Source: a virus. Taken from it: DNA of 57,374 bases. Below are positions 38,730 through 47,236 of the stretch, piece by piece. Every line of letters begins with the position of its first letter. Position 1 is the stretch's first letter. The stretch covers positions 1 to 57,374 of IMG/VR virus record IMGVR_UViG_3300006805_000034; one strand, written 5' to 3'. Both the position numbers and the translations under genes were made by a program. The notes under the pieces are model-generated. The model searched no databases, was not told the DNA's origin, and was given only the letters and a program-made list of their open reading frames with translations.

Positions 38730-39347
38730 ATGGCTTTCATTCTCTCCGACGCGCCTTCCATCGTCCGCTGTTTGGTGCGGGCCGAGTTCACTCAAAACCT
38801 CAAGAAAGACCACGGGAAGTACCTGCAAGCGCACATCTTGGGCATTCGCTGCCAGGAAGCCGCAAGCCTCCAGTTTCAGGTACGGTTCGATGAGCCGGCG
38901 CTGGCTGGGGCGATGTTTTGCTTGCCAATCCAAGCGCTGTGCTGGAAGCCGTGCGACATGCCCAATGTTGAACTGATTCAGCCGTGGGACACGTTCAGCA
39001 GTCATTTCACGGTGCATGAGTTTGGCTTGTGGAAACGAGGGAATGCGCAGCTTTTGAATGTAAGGGGCGACGCAAAGTACCCCGAGCGGCTGCCAGCGCG
39101 GTATCTCTGGACGCTTGACTTTGAAGGCAACGCACTGGCCAATGACTTCGAGCAGCACAAGCAACTCCATTTTATTCAGGTAGAAGAAGGCTGGTTTGCA
39201 GCCGTGCCCAATAATCGGGTGCTGAGTGTAGATTCAGCTTTTGCGAGTCCCTGCGAAACGCTGCCCCGGTTTGAATCGCTGGAGCATCTTTTTTGCGCTG
39301 AGTGCCGGATCGGTGAACCGGAACTACTGACAGAGACGGCGGCGTAG
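38730..39347 (+). CDS. Hypothetical phage protein
   Basis: 205 residues with many aromatic and Cys residues: MAFILSDAPSIVRCLVRAEF, QAHILGIRCQEAASLQFQVR, IQALCWKPCDMPNVELIQPW and ARYLWTLDFEGNALANDFEQ. Likely a compact beta-rich fold. Located between lysis and scaffold genes. No family recognised. Confidence 0.65.
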   Translation: MAFILSDAPSIVRCLVRAEFTQNLKKDHGKYLQAHILGIRCQEAASLQFQVRFDEPALAGAMFCLPIQALCWKPCDMPNVELIQPWDTFSSHFTVHEFGLWKRGNAQLLNVRGDAKYPERLPARYLWTLDFEGNALANDFEQHKQLHFIQVEEGWFAAVPNNRVLSVDSAFASPCETLPRFESLEHLFCAECRIGEPELLTETAA

Positions 39348-39349
39348 AA

Positions 39350-39390
39350 ATGCGTTGCGGCGGATGCGGTAGGCCTGAATAATCATCCCA
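39350..39390 (+). promoter_or_regulatory. ATGCGTTG / TAATCATCCCA composite leader of scaffold gene
   Basis: ATGCGTTG at 39350-39357, a 22-base gap and TAATCATCCCA at 39380-39390, 10 bases before the ATG. The gap is about one helical turn longer than at 31380 and 34231. Confidence 0.5.
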
Positions 39391-39400
39391 TACCCGATTT

Positions 39401-39931
39401 ATGAGCGACATCACTTACGCTGAGCAGCCGACTGACGAACTTCCGGACTTGTCCGGCATGAGTGATGCTGAACTACTGGCGCAACTGAGCACGGCACCGG
39501 CTGCGCCTGCTGCTGTTGCTGCTCCGGCTCCGCAAGTGACGCCTGAACCGGCCCCCGCACCTGCCGAGGTGGCAGCAGTGGTTGAACCCGTGGCAGCGCC
39601 CGAATTGGTGACTGCGACAGAGCCAGCGCCGGCGCTTGAACCGGCGAGCCATCGAGATCCGAGCAAGGCCAATCATTGGCGCATTCAAGCAAACAATGCC
39701 GTGGAGCAGCAGGCGTTCGAACTGCGCAAGCAAGACTCAACATTGACTTTGGCTGAAGCACTGGAGCGCTCGCATCAAATGCTGGGGCTGCCCTCCCCCT
39801 TCCAGACGGCGGCACCTGCGGCTGAACCGGCCAAGCCGGCGCAGGAAGCGGCACCTGCCGAGGTGGTGGCTGATCCGCTGGCCAAGATTCAGGAAGAGAT
39901 CGCCAGCCTCCTTGAACAAAAAAGGGGCTGA
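39401..39931 (+). CDS. Scaffold-like protein, N-terminal frame
   Basis: 176 residues: acidic start (DELPDLSGMSDAELLAQLST), a long Pro/Ala/Glu linker and a helical segment (NAVEQQAFELRKQDSTLTLA), ending EEIASLLEQKRG. Placed directly before the capsid gene, as phage scaffolds are. The stop follows an A6G4 run (39916-39928). A minus-one shift there continues into the ORF at 40000, so this is probably the first half of one scaffold of about 390 residues. Confidence 0.65.
   Translation: MSDITYAEQPTDELPDLSGMSDAELLAQLSTAPAAPAAVAAPAPQVTPEPAPAPAEVAAVVEPVAAPELVTATEPAPALEPASHRDPSKANHWRIQANNAVEQQAFELRKQDSTLTLAEALERSHQMLGLPSPFQTAAPAAEPAKPAQEAAPAEVVADPLAKIQEEIASLLEQKRG
39918..39928 (+). other. A6G4 slippage site in scaffold gene
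   Basis: CAAAAAAGGGGC. One extra A, or a minus-one shift, joins EQK to KGLNKVIDADEVETLNERLA and the downstream frame. Could be polymerase slippage or a homopolymer error. Confidence 0.5.
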
Positions 39932-39999
39932 ACAAAGTCATCGATGCCGATGAGGTCGAAACGCTCAATGAGCGTCTGGCCGACCTGCGCGAGGAACGC

Positions 40000-40572
40000 G
40001 TGCGAATGGAGTCGCGCCAGTTTTTCCAGCAGCAGCAACAAGAAATGCAGACGGCGCAGATCCTGAACGATTTGGAGCAGCAGGTGCAGGCAGCGTTTCC
40101 AGATCTGGCGAATAAGCAGCACCCCCTGACGCTGGCCTACGAGGCCGAGCTCAAGCAACTCTGCGCCACAGCACCGGACCACGTGCTGCAGGACCCGCAG
40201 ATGGAGATCAAACTGGCCGAGCGCATTGCGCAGCGGTTTGAAACCGAATTTCAGATGCCCGTCAAACGGACATCGAAGCCGGCGGCTTCCGCCCCGGCTG
40301 CCAAGACACCCACCGTCACGCAGCCAGCGCCAGCGCCGGCCGTGGCAGCCCATGCTGCGGCCGTACGGCCCAGCAGTGCCGCCGCGCCCGTCGTCAGCAC
40401 GTCGGCCAGCGCGAGCCCTGTCATGGGCATCGCCCCGCAAAATCCCAAGGATGCGTTTGAGGCCCTACTGGCCTCCGGCCAACCGCTGGGAGATGATGCG
40501 GATGCGCTGCTGCTCGCCGCCCGATTCGGCACGGCCCCTGCGCCTGCTGGGACGAGGTTTCGCGCTGCCTAA
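40000..40572 (+). CDS. Scaffold-like protein, C-terminal frame
   Basis: 190 residues from the ATG at 40000, but the frame is coding-like from about 39930 (LNERLADLREERVRMESRQF). It has a coiled coil (QQQQQEMQTAQILNDLEQQV), a helical domain (HPLTLAYEAELKQLCATAPD) and an Ala/Pro-rich linker. The C-terminal helix (NPKDAFEALLASGQPLGDDA) could be the capsid-binding segment of a scaffold. Most likely the second half of the gene beginning at 39401. Confidence 0.65.
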   Translation: MRMESRQFFQQQQQEMQTAQILNDLEQQVQAAFPDLANKQHPLTLAYEAELKQLCATAPDHVLQDPQMEIKLAERIAQRFETEFQMPVKRTSKPAASAPAAKTPTVTQPAPAPAVAAHAAAVRPSSAAAPVVSTSASASPVMGIAPQNPKDAFEALLASGQPLGDDADALLLAARFGTAPAPAGTRFRAA

Positions 40573-40604
40573 CCTACCGGGCACCTCCTGACAGAGCCGA
40601 CATA

Positions 40605-40625
40605 CACCCGCCACGACTGCGGGTG
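40605..40625 (+). promoter_or_regulatory. Hairpin in capsid-gene leader
   Basis: CACCCGC / GCGGGTG, 7-bp stem with a 7-base loop and no T run. A second stem, CGGGGC / GCCCCG, is at about 40741-40759. The 217-base gap 40573-40789 has no gene I can support; mRNA processing or stability is possible. Confidence 0.4.
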
Positions 40626-40789
40626 ATCTCACGCAATTCAATCAACGCCTAATCCCGGCTTGGCCGTGGTGAGCCGCGCCCTGATGCGCCCAGCCCACCC
40701 GTGCCCACCGGGACAAGGCACACGCAGACACCAACACCCACGGGGCGGGTCATGCCCCGACGCAAGCAACACCCATACCACCAACGATT

Positions 40790-42355
40790 ATGCCAGACGT
40801 ACCCTACATGTCGCCGCGCGATACCGCGGCCCTTATCACCGCCAACGGAGCCAACTACCAGGAACAAGCCTGGGAGCGCGTGGCGATCAAAAACGCCATG
40901 CCTCGCCATCCCTTCGGGGCCATGGCGCGCGGTTCCAGCAACCTCAACAAGCGACTGCCCAATGCGGCGATCATCACCACGACCACGCTGGCCTCCGGCA
41001 TCTACGGACAGGTGGCCAACTTCCGCGTGCGCGCCCCCGGCGGCGGCTTTGGTGTGCAAGGCTCCGGAGGTTTCCGCACCGGCAAAGGCGTGCAGGTGAA
41101 GGACAAAATGTACACCCTCACCACGGGCGTGCAGTGGCACGGCTACAACTACAACAACATCTCCACCGCGCAGACGCTGATCGGTGTGGGCTCCATCGAC
41201 ACCGAAGTGCGCGGCTACCTGCAGGACTTTTTCGGCTGGCTGATGGGCACCCACTGCGAAGCCGAGCTGGTGGCAGCCGCCACGGCCAAGGCCAGCACCA
41301 ACGTGCGCTACGCCAACAACAAGAGCACCTTGGACGAACTGACCAGCGCCGACACGCTGGCGATCGATGACGTCAACCGCCTGAAAAACAATCAGGTGAC
41401 CAACAGCAGCATGCCCTTCAGCATGCGCGCCGACGACAACTACAACGACATCCTGGAGTACCTCCTGATGGCGCCGCAGTTTGCCATGCAGGAACTGACC
41501 ACGAGCAGCACCTGGACCAACTTCCTCAAGGATGCCGGCGTGCGTGGTGACCAGAACTACCTGTTTGGCGGTGGACTGCCCCGCTGGAACGGCACGCGCA
41601 TGTTTGAGTGGCAGATGCAGACCAGCCTCAACGACGCGCCGAGCGGCAGCTTTGCCGCGCCGTACGCCTTCCTGGGCGCTGCAATCGCTGCCGGCACGGC
41701 GGTGTTCAGCATCAAGGGCGGTGGTAACAGCGCCAACAACAAGGCGGCGCTCAATGCCCCGTACTTCTTCGCTTTCAAGGGCGCACGCTGGAAGGCCTTC
41801 GAACAGACGAAGATCGAAGCTGAAACGACCAACACGAAGTATGCGATCGCCTACAACGCCACGAACGGCAAGTGGGCCTTTGCCAGCTACAAGGTCATCC
41901 CCACGGGTGACCTGGACGACAACGGCGGCACCACGGCCGACAGCAACACCATCACCGTCTTCCAATTCCTCAGTGCCACCAACAGCGGCGCGGCGGCCAA
42001 GACGACGGTGGGCAGCGTGGTGTGGGACACCGGCATCTGGAGCGGCAAGACCTGCGAGTGGAGCGATCTGCCTGTGGGCAGCAAAATCTTTGCCGCCAAC
42101 GCCAAAGGCCAGCCTTACAACCTGGTGTACATGCTGGGCCGCGAGTCGATGCTTAGCGGCTTTGGTCGTGTGACCGCCGACGGCGGCACCGGCTTCGGCC
42201 AGCGCACCGAGGAATACCAGAATGCCAGGACATTCGTCGAACTGGGCATGAACCTCAGTTATGGGGCCAACGCTATTCCAAACGTGGACGGTGTGCCGGC
42301 CTTCACGGTCATGCATGTGGCGGTCAATCCGGACGGACTGCCCACGATTGTCTGA
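40790..42355 (+). CDS. Major capsid protein (possibly N4-gp56-like)
   Basis: 521 residues of regular alpha/beta composition, with TAQTLIGVGSIDTEVRGYLQ, DFFGWLMGTHCEAELVAAAT and AIDDVNRLKNNQVTN in the first half. An insertion-like domain lies around 290-400 (IKGGGNSANNKAALNAPYFF). The late region has YNLVYMLGRESMLSGFGRVT, and the C-terminus is GVPAFTVMHVAVNPDGLPTI. Size, position after the scaffold and strong third-position GC bias fit the coat protein. N4-gp56-like membership is from memory and uncertain. It is followed by a hairpin terminator. Confidence 0.75.
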   Translation: MPDVPYMSPRDTAALITANGANYQEQAWERVAIKNAMPRHPFGAMARGSSNLNKRLPNAAIITTTTLASGIYGQVANFRVRAPGGGFGVQGSGGFRTGKGVQVKDKMYTLTTGVQWHGYNYNNISTAQTLIGVGSIDTEVRGYLQDFFGWLMGTHCEAELVAAATAKASTNVRYANNKSTLDELTSADTLAIDDVNRLKNNQVTNSSMPFSMRADDNYNDILEYLLMAPQFAMQELTTSSTWTNFLKDAGVRGDQNYLFGGGLPRWNGTRMFEWQMQTSLNDAPSGSFAAPYAFLGAAIAAGTAVFSIKGGGNSANNKAALNAPYFFAFKGARWKAFEQTKIEAETTNTKYAIAYNATNGKWAFASYKVIPTGDLDDNGGTTADSNTITVFQFLSATNSGAAAKTTVGSVVWDTGIWSGKTCEWSDLPVGSKIFAANAKGQPYNLVYMLGRESMLSGFGRVTADGGTGFGQRTEEYQNARTFVELGMNLSYGANAIPNVDGVPAFTVMHVAVNPDGLPTIV

Positions 42356-42356
42356 G

Positions 42357-42367
42357 TAGTCATCCCA
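42357..42367 (+). promoter_or_regulatory. TAGTCATCCCA motif after capsid gene
   Basis: One base after the TGA stop, followed by an ATGCGTTG box at 42380-42387. This is the reverse order of the composite leaders. Confidence 0.5.
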
Positions 42368-42390
42368 TGCGGCGCAGAAATGCGTTGTTG

Positions 42391-42424
42391 AGCGGCGCAG
42401 GCGGGGCAACCTGTCTGCGCCGCT
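42391..42424 (+). terminator. Hairpin terminator after capsid gene
   Basis: AGCGGCGCAG / CTGCGCCGCT, 10-bp perfect stem with a 14-base loop, followed by TCTTTGCT. A likely transcription attenuator that would raise capsid mRNA over the downstream genes. Confidence 0.65.
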
Positions 42425-42461
42425 TCTTTGCTGGCTATTTCACCTTCAACCCCGATTTGCC

Positions 42462-43181
42462 ATGTGGATTTTACGCTACCTCATCCTCGCCACGCGCCAG
42501 CGCTGCAACGCTTTGCTGGACCGGCGCACGCGCATGAATTTTGATCCGCTGCATGGCTGTCCGATGCATGTCTGCGCCGACAAGGCGGAGTGGGATCGGC
42601 GTGGGAGGGAGCAGGTGGCGCAACTGGAGAGTGAACTGCGTCAGGACATCGAGGCTTATCACACGAAGACGGGGGAGAGGCGGGTGATTGCTGGGGAGAC
42701 GATTGAGGTACGGCCCGTGATTGATGGGGGCTTGCGGGAAGTTTGCCCGGAACCGGCTGAAGCCGGGACTACAATACCCGGAGACCAGAGCCAGTTGCAA
42801 ACTGGCGCTCCCAGTACGGAGACGGAGCCCGGAGACCAGAACACGCTCAAGCGTGAACAATGTACGGAAGAAACAATTTTGCCGGAGACTGCGCCCGAGA
42901 CGGAGGCGGTGCCGGCGCATACGGGGGACGCGCTGGTTTCATCGGGAGTTGAGGCGAAAGCCGAGGCTGAGCCTGGCGCGGAACCCACCTTTTTGGGAGA
43001 AGCGGGGCAGGGGGACGCTCGCCCAGAACCGGCTAAAGCCGGGACTACACTACTGCCGGAGGCCGGTGGCCAGAACCAGAGCCCGTCTGATCTGCTGGAA
43101 GTGCCTGAGCCGACACCCCCAACCCCTGAGCCTACTCCCAAGGCCAAGACCAAATCCGCAGGGAAGGCGGGGAAGAAGTAA
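42462..43181 (+). CDS. Virion-region hypothetical protein swollen by elements A, C, B
   Basis: 239 residues. Residues 1-95 look like a real small domain (RYLILATRQRCNALLDRRTR, HGCPMHVCADKAEWDRRGRE, GERRVIAGETIEVRPVIDGG). The remaining 140 are largely translated repeats: A (PEPAEAGTTIPG), C (LQTGAPSTE), B (NTLKREQCTEE), a second A (PEPAKAGTTLLPE) and Pro/Glu-rich spacers, ending in a Lys-rich tail (KAKTKSAGKAGKK). The next gene starts 3 bases later. Function unknown; head-proximal by position. Confidence 0.6.
   Translation: MWILRYLILATRQRCNALLDRRTRMNFDPLHGCPMHVCADKAEWDRRGREQVAQLESELRQDIEAYHTKTGERRVIAGETIEVRPVIDGGLREVCPEPAEAGTTIPGDQSQLQTGAPSTETEPGDQNTLKREQCTEETILPETAPETEAVPAHTGDALVSSGVEAKAEAEPGAEPTFLGEAGQGDARPEPAKAGTTLLPEAGGQNQSPSDLLEVPEPTPPTPEPTPKAKTKSAGKAGKK
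42746..42867 (+). repeat. In-frame cluster A, C, B
   Basis: Same order as at 14745, all in frame. Confidence 0.9.
43023..43062 (+). repeat. In-frame A element
   Basis: CCGGCTAAAGCCGG core, translated PEPAKAGTTLLPE. Confidence 0.9.
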
Positions 43182-43184
43182 GCC

Positions 43185-44039
43185 ATGGGAAGCGCTGCTG
43201 ACATCCGTGATTTTTTGCTGCCGGATCTGGGAAAGAAGATCGGGGCGACACTGACGACGACGGAGACGGCGCGAATGGTGCATGACATCAACAGCGCGCT
43301 GCACACCCTGCTGGGACAGCAACTGGCGGATGACCGCAGTGCGCTGGTGCGTGCGCCGTTGGCTGTGACGCTGGACGTGACGAGCGGAAGTACGGCGATC
43401 ACTTTTAGCGGGTTTGCGAGTTGGATGCTGGGCTGCACGATCAAAATCGGTTCCACGTGGAACCGTTTGCAGAAGCTGAGCAGTGATCCCAGTCTTGAAC
43501 AGCCGTGGCTGGGAGAGACGACGGCAGGCATTGCGGCCACGGTGTACCAGGACTGCGTGAATCTGGATTATGCCCTGGAAAGCGTGCTGGAGCCCGTGAG
43601 GCTGGGCGGTGCCCGAATCTTTCCGGTGCCCAACAAGCAGGTGCTGGATTCCACGCGCTTCACGCGTAACGCGAGCGGTGATTTGGTGGAGGCCTCGCCG
43701 CAGTACTACCTCATCGAAGACAGCCTGAGTTACTTGCAGGTGCCGGCGACGCGGTTTCAGTTCGACACGCTGCCCACCACGCAGCAGGCGCTGCAGTTTT
43801 CGGCTGCGCTGCGGGCACCGCAGATCACGGGCCTCGACGACACGCGCACGTTTTTGCTGCCGGGCGGTCGGGACGTGGAAATCCTGCACCCCGTGGTGCG
43901 GTTTTTGTTTCGCACGTTCCCGCAGTTCATCGGAGATGTGGGCGAGGTGAGGGCAGATTACACACAGGCCAGGCAGCAGTGGAGTATGTACTCCAACAAA
44001 GGGCCGCAACCGGGGACGCTGGAGATTTATGGGGTGTGA
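43185..44039 (+). CDS. Head-tail connector / virion protein
   Basis: 284 residues. MGSAADIRDFLLPDLGKKIG, then TARMVHDINSALHTLLGQQL (helix) and a beta-rich body (LAVTLDVTSGSTAITFSGFA, LEIYGV end). The middle contains RIFPVPNKQVLDSTRFTRNA. It follows the capsid region and precedes the large tail protein, the usual place for gp4- or tail-tube-A-like adaptors. The assignment rests on position; the family was not identified with confidence. Confidence 0.55.
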   Translation: MGSAADIRDFLLPDLGKKIGATLTTTETARMVHDINSALHTLLGQQLADDRSALVRAPLAVTLDVTSGSTAITFSGFASWMLGCTIKIGSTWNRLQKLSSDPSLEQPWLGETTAGIAATVYQDCVNLDYALESVLEPVRLGGARIFPVPNKQVLDSTRFTRNASGDLVEASPQYYLIEDSLSYLQVPATRFQFDTLPTTQQALQFSAALRAPQITGLDDTRTFLLPGGRDVEILHPVVRFLFRTFPQFIGDVGEVRADYTQARQQWSMYSNKGPQPGTLEIYGV

Positions 44040-44347
44040 GATTCCAGAAGAAGATGGCCGCAAAGAGGCGCAAAAACCGGAGGAAAAAACCAGAGGGGAA
44101 GTCTGTGGCCTGAGCCGCAAGGGGGATATTGAGTGCGCTGAGGCGGAGTCGGGGAATGCTAGGGGGCAAGCTGTGCCTGGATTTTGTCCGAGAGTGATTT
44201 GTTGAACTGAAGCCTGAACCGGAGCCGCCTGAAGGCGGGACTACACTGCGAAGAAACTGAACCCAGAACCAGAGCCGGTTAAAAACCGGCGCTCCTAGTC
44301 AAGAAACTGAACCCAGACACGCTGAAGCGTGAACAACGTACGATTTT
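44040..44347 (+). repeat. Gene-free interval with H, A, C, B elements
   Basis: 308 bases without a supported gene. H at 44054-44090, A with core CCGCCTGAAGGCGG at 44217-44255, C at 44271-44300 and B at 44314-44342, which touches the leader of the next ATG. The stretch 44091-44216 matches no element I can name. Confidence 0.75.
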
Positions 44348-47071
44348 ATGAATCCGTCCCGCACTTTTTCGGTTCCTGCATTTCAGCCGATCGACTCGCT
44401 GGCGGAGACTACGCAGCTGGGGGCGAAGCTTTTGACGGCGCGCAATTTGATTTTGCGGCCGCAGGGAGGATTCAAGGGCGGGCCGACGTATGGGCGGCTG
44501 TGGGCCATTGGCAACTCGCTGACGATCTATGCCACGATTGTGGCGCTGGGGCTGAATGACGGTCACAAAACTGTGGCGCTGCGGGTGGCGCGGCAGGGGA
44601 AGAATTTTCTGCTGTTTTACAATCTGCCGGCGCGGCAGTGCCGGGGCTTTTTTTACCTGGGAGACGACGGCACGTACACCAGTGGCAGCTACGACTTCAC
44701 GGCGGGGACTCCCACGTGGGAGATTTTGGGGACCGGCTATGACAACACGGCGAGCTGGTACGGCACGCGGTTTTTCACGGCCATCTACCTTGGCAACGGG
44801 GTGGATGATAACCACATCGCGCAACTGAGCCGGACGGGCACGGTGGGCAAATGGCGCAAGGCGGGCAGCAACGTGGCACCCACGGCCCCAGTGATCAGTC
44901 TGACGACGCCGGCGACGACCAGCAACACGCAGGCCTACTGGAACGTTACGGGCCGGGCAGGCGGTGTGGTGCTGACCTTCACGGCCCGCGCGGCGCTGTT
45001 TCCGGGTCTGAGCGGGAACAACAAGATCAAAGTCAAGATCCAGCAGAGCGGCGCGGGACAGGCGCTGCTGAGCAGTCTGAGCGGGCAGGGGACCACGGCC
45101 GACCCGTATTTCTACACGCTCACAGCGGGCACGGCGGCCCTGACCAACAGCAACAGCGCCATCACCAGCTTTGTGAATGCCGACAGCAAGGCGATCACCC
45201 TGCTGCAGGCGAGCACGGCCACGCCGGACAGCACGGTGGACCTGGGCAGCTACGGGCCCACGAATCTGGCCAACGGCGCGGGCAGCGGGATCAGCAGCGG
45301 GTTCACGAACCGCACGGTGACCTTTTACGCCCGTTACTGGGACCCCGGCACCGACCTGCTGGGCTACGAGGGCATATCAAGTGCGCTGAGCAATGAGCTG
45401 GCCATCACCGCCGGGAGCTACAACGACGTGCGGGTGCTGGTGCCTGTGGACAGCACGGCGGAGGGCGGACGCTTCCCCTTTATCCGGCTGTACATGCAGT
45501 ACGGCGAGGTGCCGGAAGAAACGTATTTGCTGGTGGACCCGGACAATCCCGTACCCAACGGACTGGTGGGCACCTTCACGCGCTACGCCTCCACAAGCGA
45601 GATCGTGCTGGCGAGCAGCGAGTGGGCGGCAGGCGACAAGCTGAGACTGACGACCACGGGCGGGCTGCCCAGCGGGCTACTGACCGGCACCGACTACTAC
45701 TTGCAGACCGGCACGGCTACCGGGCGCTGGTATTTGGCGCTGACCTCTGACGGCACGCCGGTGACGATTTCCAGCAATGGCACCGGCACGCAGACCGCCA
45801 CGCTGACGGCGAAGACGGTGCAAATCGGCACGAACACACCGATCCGCACGGCGGCCGATGGCGGCGAGATGTTTGAGGACCAGTATCGACCCCTACCGCA
45901 CCAGCACCACGCCATGGCCAGCGCGCAGGTGTATCGCGGAGCCGTGACGCAGTATCCGCAGCGGTTGTACCCCAGCAAGCCGGCGACGTTTGACGAGCTG
46001 GCCCCCGAAGGCGTGAGCCTGGCCGAGCTCAGCGTCATCGACCTGCAGACCACCACGGGAAGCCCTGGAAGCACGGACATCACGGCGCTGATCAGCACGC
46101 AGAGCCGCCTGGACATTCACACGCGGGGAGGGCTGATCATTTTGGACACGACCAATCCGACCGATCCGATTTCCCAGTATTCACCCCAGAGCGGCGCGGG
46201 CTGCGTGAACGGCACAAGCTTTGCGCTGCTGGAAGGGAAGTCGCTGTACTACCTCGGGGCCGACCTGCAACTGCGCAGCATGAGTGCGCAGCGCATCGGC
46301 AACGACTTTGCCACCATGCTGGCGCAGACCGACTTTGTGGCGCGTGCCGCCAACTCCTACCTGAGGGCTAGGGTTGACATTGACGCGCTGGCGCGCACGC
46401 CGCAGCGAGGGTGCCTGTTTGTCGATCGGCAGAGCCAGCACCTGTGGTTTACCTTGCCCGTGCTGGATGGCAGCCTGAACATGTTTGGCTTTGATCTGGC
46501 CAACAACGGCATTGTGGGGCCGTTTGACTACCCGCGCATCTACGCCCAGGCCCCGATGGAGAGCGAGCGGGCGGAGATGGTGTTTGCCGACGAGAGCGGC
46601 AATCTGTTTGTATGGGACACGGCCACCCAGAACGATGCTGGCGACGTCTTTGACGCCAGCAGCGCGTTCACGCCGCACAGTCCGAGTGATCCGGTGCCGG
46701 TGCAGTATGCGGGCTACGGCTACGTGGATCTGGGCGGCGTGCGTTACTACCAGGCGAATACGACGGTGCTGGAGACGGGCTACATCGATCTGGCGGGGGC
46801 AGACACGCGCAAGGCGCTGATTGCGTTGCTGTGGCGGACGGTGAAGAACAGTCGGGCCATTCTGATTGTGACGGTGACGACGCTGAACCAGGAGACGGAG
46901 ACGCTGAGCTTCAGCCAGGACGAATTTTATCCCGAGGTGGAGCACCGTTTGAACTGCCTGCTGGGGAATACGACGAGCTTCAAGCTGGCGTTCAACGTGC
47001 TGGGAGCGGAGCAGAAACCGTGGATTGTGCGGGATATTTCGGCGCTGTGGAAGGGGCAGGGGAAGGTGTGA
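44348..47071 (+). CDS. Large beta-rich tail/hub protein
   Basis: 907 residues, mostly beta strands rich in Thr, Gly, Ser and Tyr. N-terminus RTFSVPAFQPIDSLAETTQL; jelly-roll-like middle (SGNNKIKVKIQQSGAGQALL; RTVTFYARYWDPGTDLLGYE); C-terminal blade-like repeats (LLEGKSLYYLGADLQLRSMS, GCLFVDRQSQHLWFTLPVLD, MVFADESGNLFVWDTATQND). They resemble beta-propeller tail-hub or stabilisation proteins of podoviruses. Probably part of the short tail. The specific family is uncertain. Confidence 0.65.
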   Translation: MNPSRTFSVPAFQPIDSLAETTQLGAKLLTARNLILRPQGGFKGGPTYGRLWAIGNSLTIYATIVALGLNDGHKTVALRVARQGKNFLLFYNLPARQCRGFFYLGDDGTYTSGSYDFTAGTPTWEILGTGYDNTASWYGTRFFTAIYLGNGVDDNHIAQLSRTGTVGKWRKAGSNVAPTAPVISLTTPATTSNTQAYWNVTGRAGGVVLTFTARAALFPGLSGNNKIKVKIQQSGAGQALLSSLSGQGTTADPYFYTLTAGTAALTNSNSAITSFVNADSKAITLLQASTATPDSTVDLGSYGPTNLANGAGSGISSGFTNRTVTFYARYWDPGTDLLGYEGISSALSNELAITAGSYNDVRVLVPVDSTAEGGRFPFIRLYMQYGEVPEETYLLVDPDNPVPNGLVGTFTRYASTSEIVLASSEWAAGDKLRLTTTGGLPSGLLTGTDYYLQTGTATGRWYLALTSDGTPVTISSNGTGTQTATLTAKTVQIGTNTPIRTAADGGEMFEDQYRPLPHQHHAMASAQVYRGAVTQYPQRLYPSKPATFDELAPEGVSLAELSVIDLQTTTGSPGSTDITALISTQSRLDIHTRGGLIILDTTNPTDPISQYSPQSGAGCVNGTSFALLEGKSLYYLGADLQLRSMSAQRIGNDFATMLAQTDFVARAANSYLRARVDIDALARTPQRGCLFVDRQSQHLWFTLPVLDGSLNMFGFDLANNGIVGPFDYPRIYAQAPMESERAEMVFADESGNLFVWDTATQNDAGDVFDASSAFTPHSPSDPVPVQYAGYGYVDLGGVRYYQANTTVLETGYIDLAGADTRKALIALLWRTVKNSRAILIVTVTTLNQETETLSFSQDEFYPEVEHRLNCLLGNTTSFKLAFNVLGAEQKPWIVRDISALWKGQGKV

Positions 47072-47077
47072 GGAATG

Positions 47078-47217
47078 GATGGCCTCAAAAAGGCGCAAGA
47101 ACCGGAGAAAAAACCGGAGCCGGATTTTTTGACAGGATTGACAAGATTCCAGAATTTCAGGATTCCAGAAGTGTGTCTGGGATGAATAATGGGCGTTGAC
47201 ACGAAAGGGTTTTCGTG
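47078..47217 (+). repeat. H, F and inverted O elements
   Basis: H (47080-47115), F (47129-47170), then element O in inverse orientation (47170-47217): a TGGGATGAATA box and a 7-bp hairpin CACGAAA/TTTCGTG. Confidence 0.75.
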
Positions 47218-47236
47218 GAGAGTGAGGGACCCGATT

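Noticed and set aside
40649-42409. 586-residue open frame on the minus strand opposite the capsid gene
   Set aside because: Shadow of the GC-rich coding strand: Gly/Val/His/Ala-rich, no domain, and it spans the capsid start and leader.
42721-43254. 177-residue frame NRLKPGLHY-rich in frame +1 of the gene at 42462
   Set aside because: The other open frame of element A; the gene frame carries the N-terminal domain and couples to the next start.
43927-44169. 80-residue minus-strand frame in the gap before the large tail gene
   Set aside because: Mostly translated H repeat and antisense of the connector end; no protein-like features.
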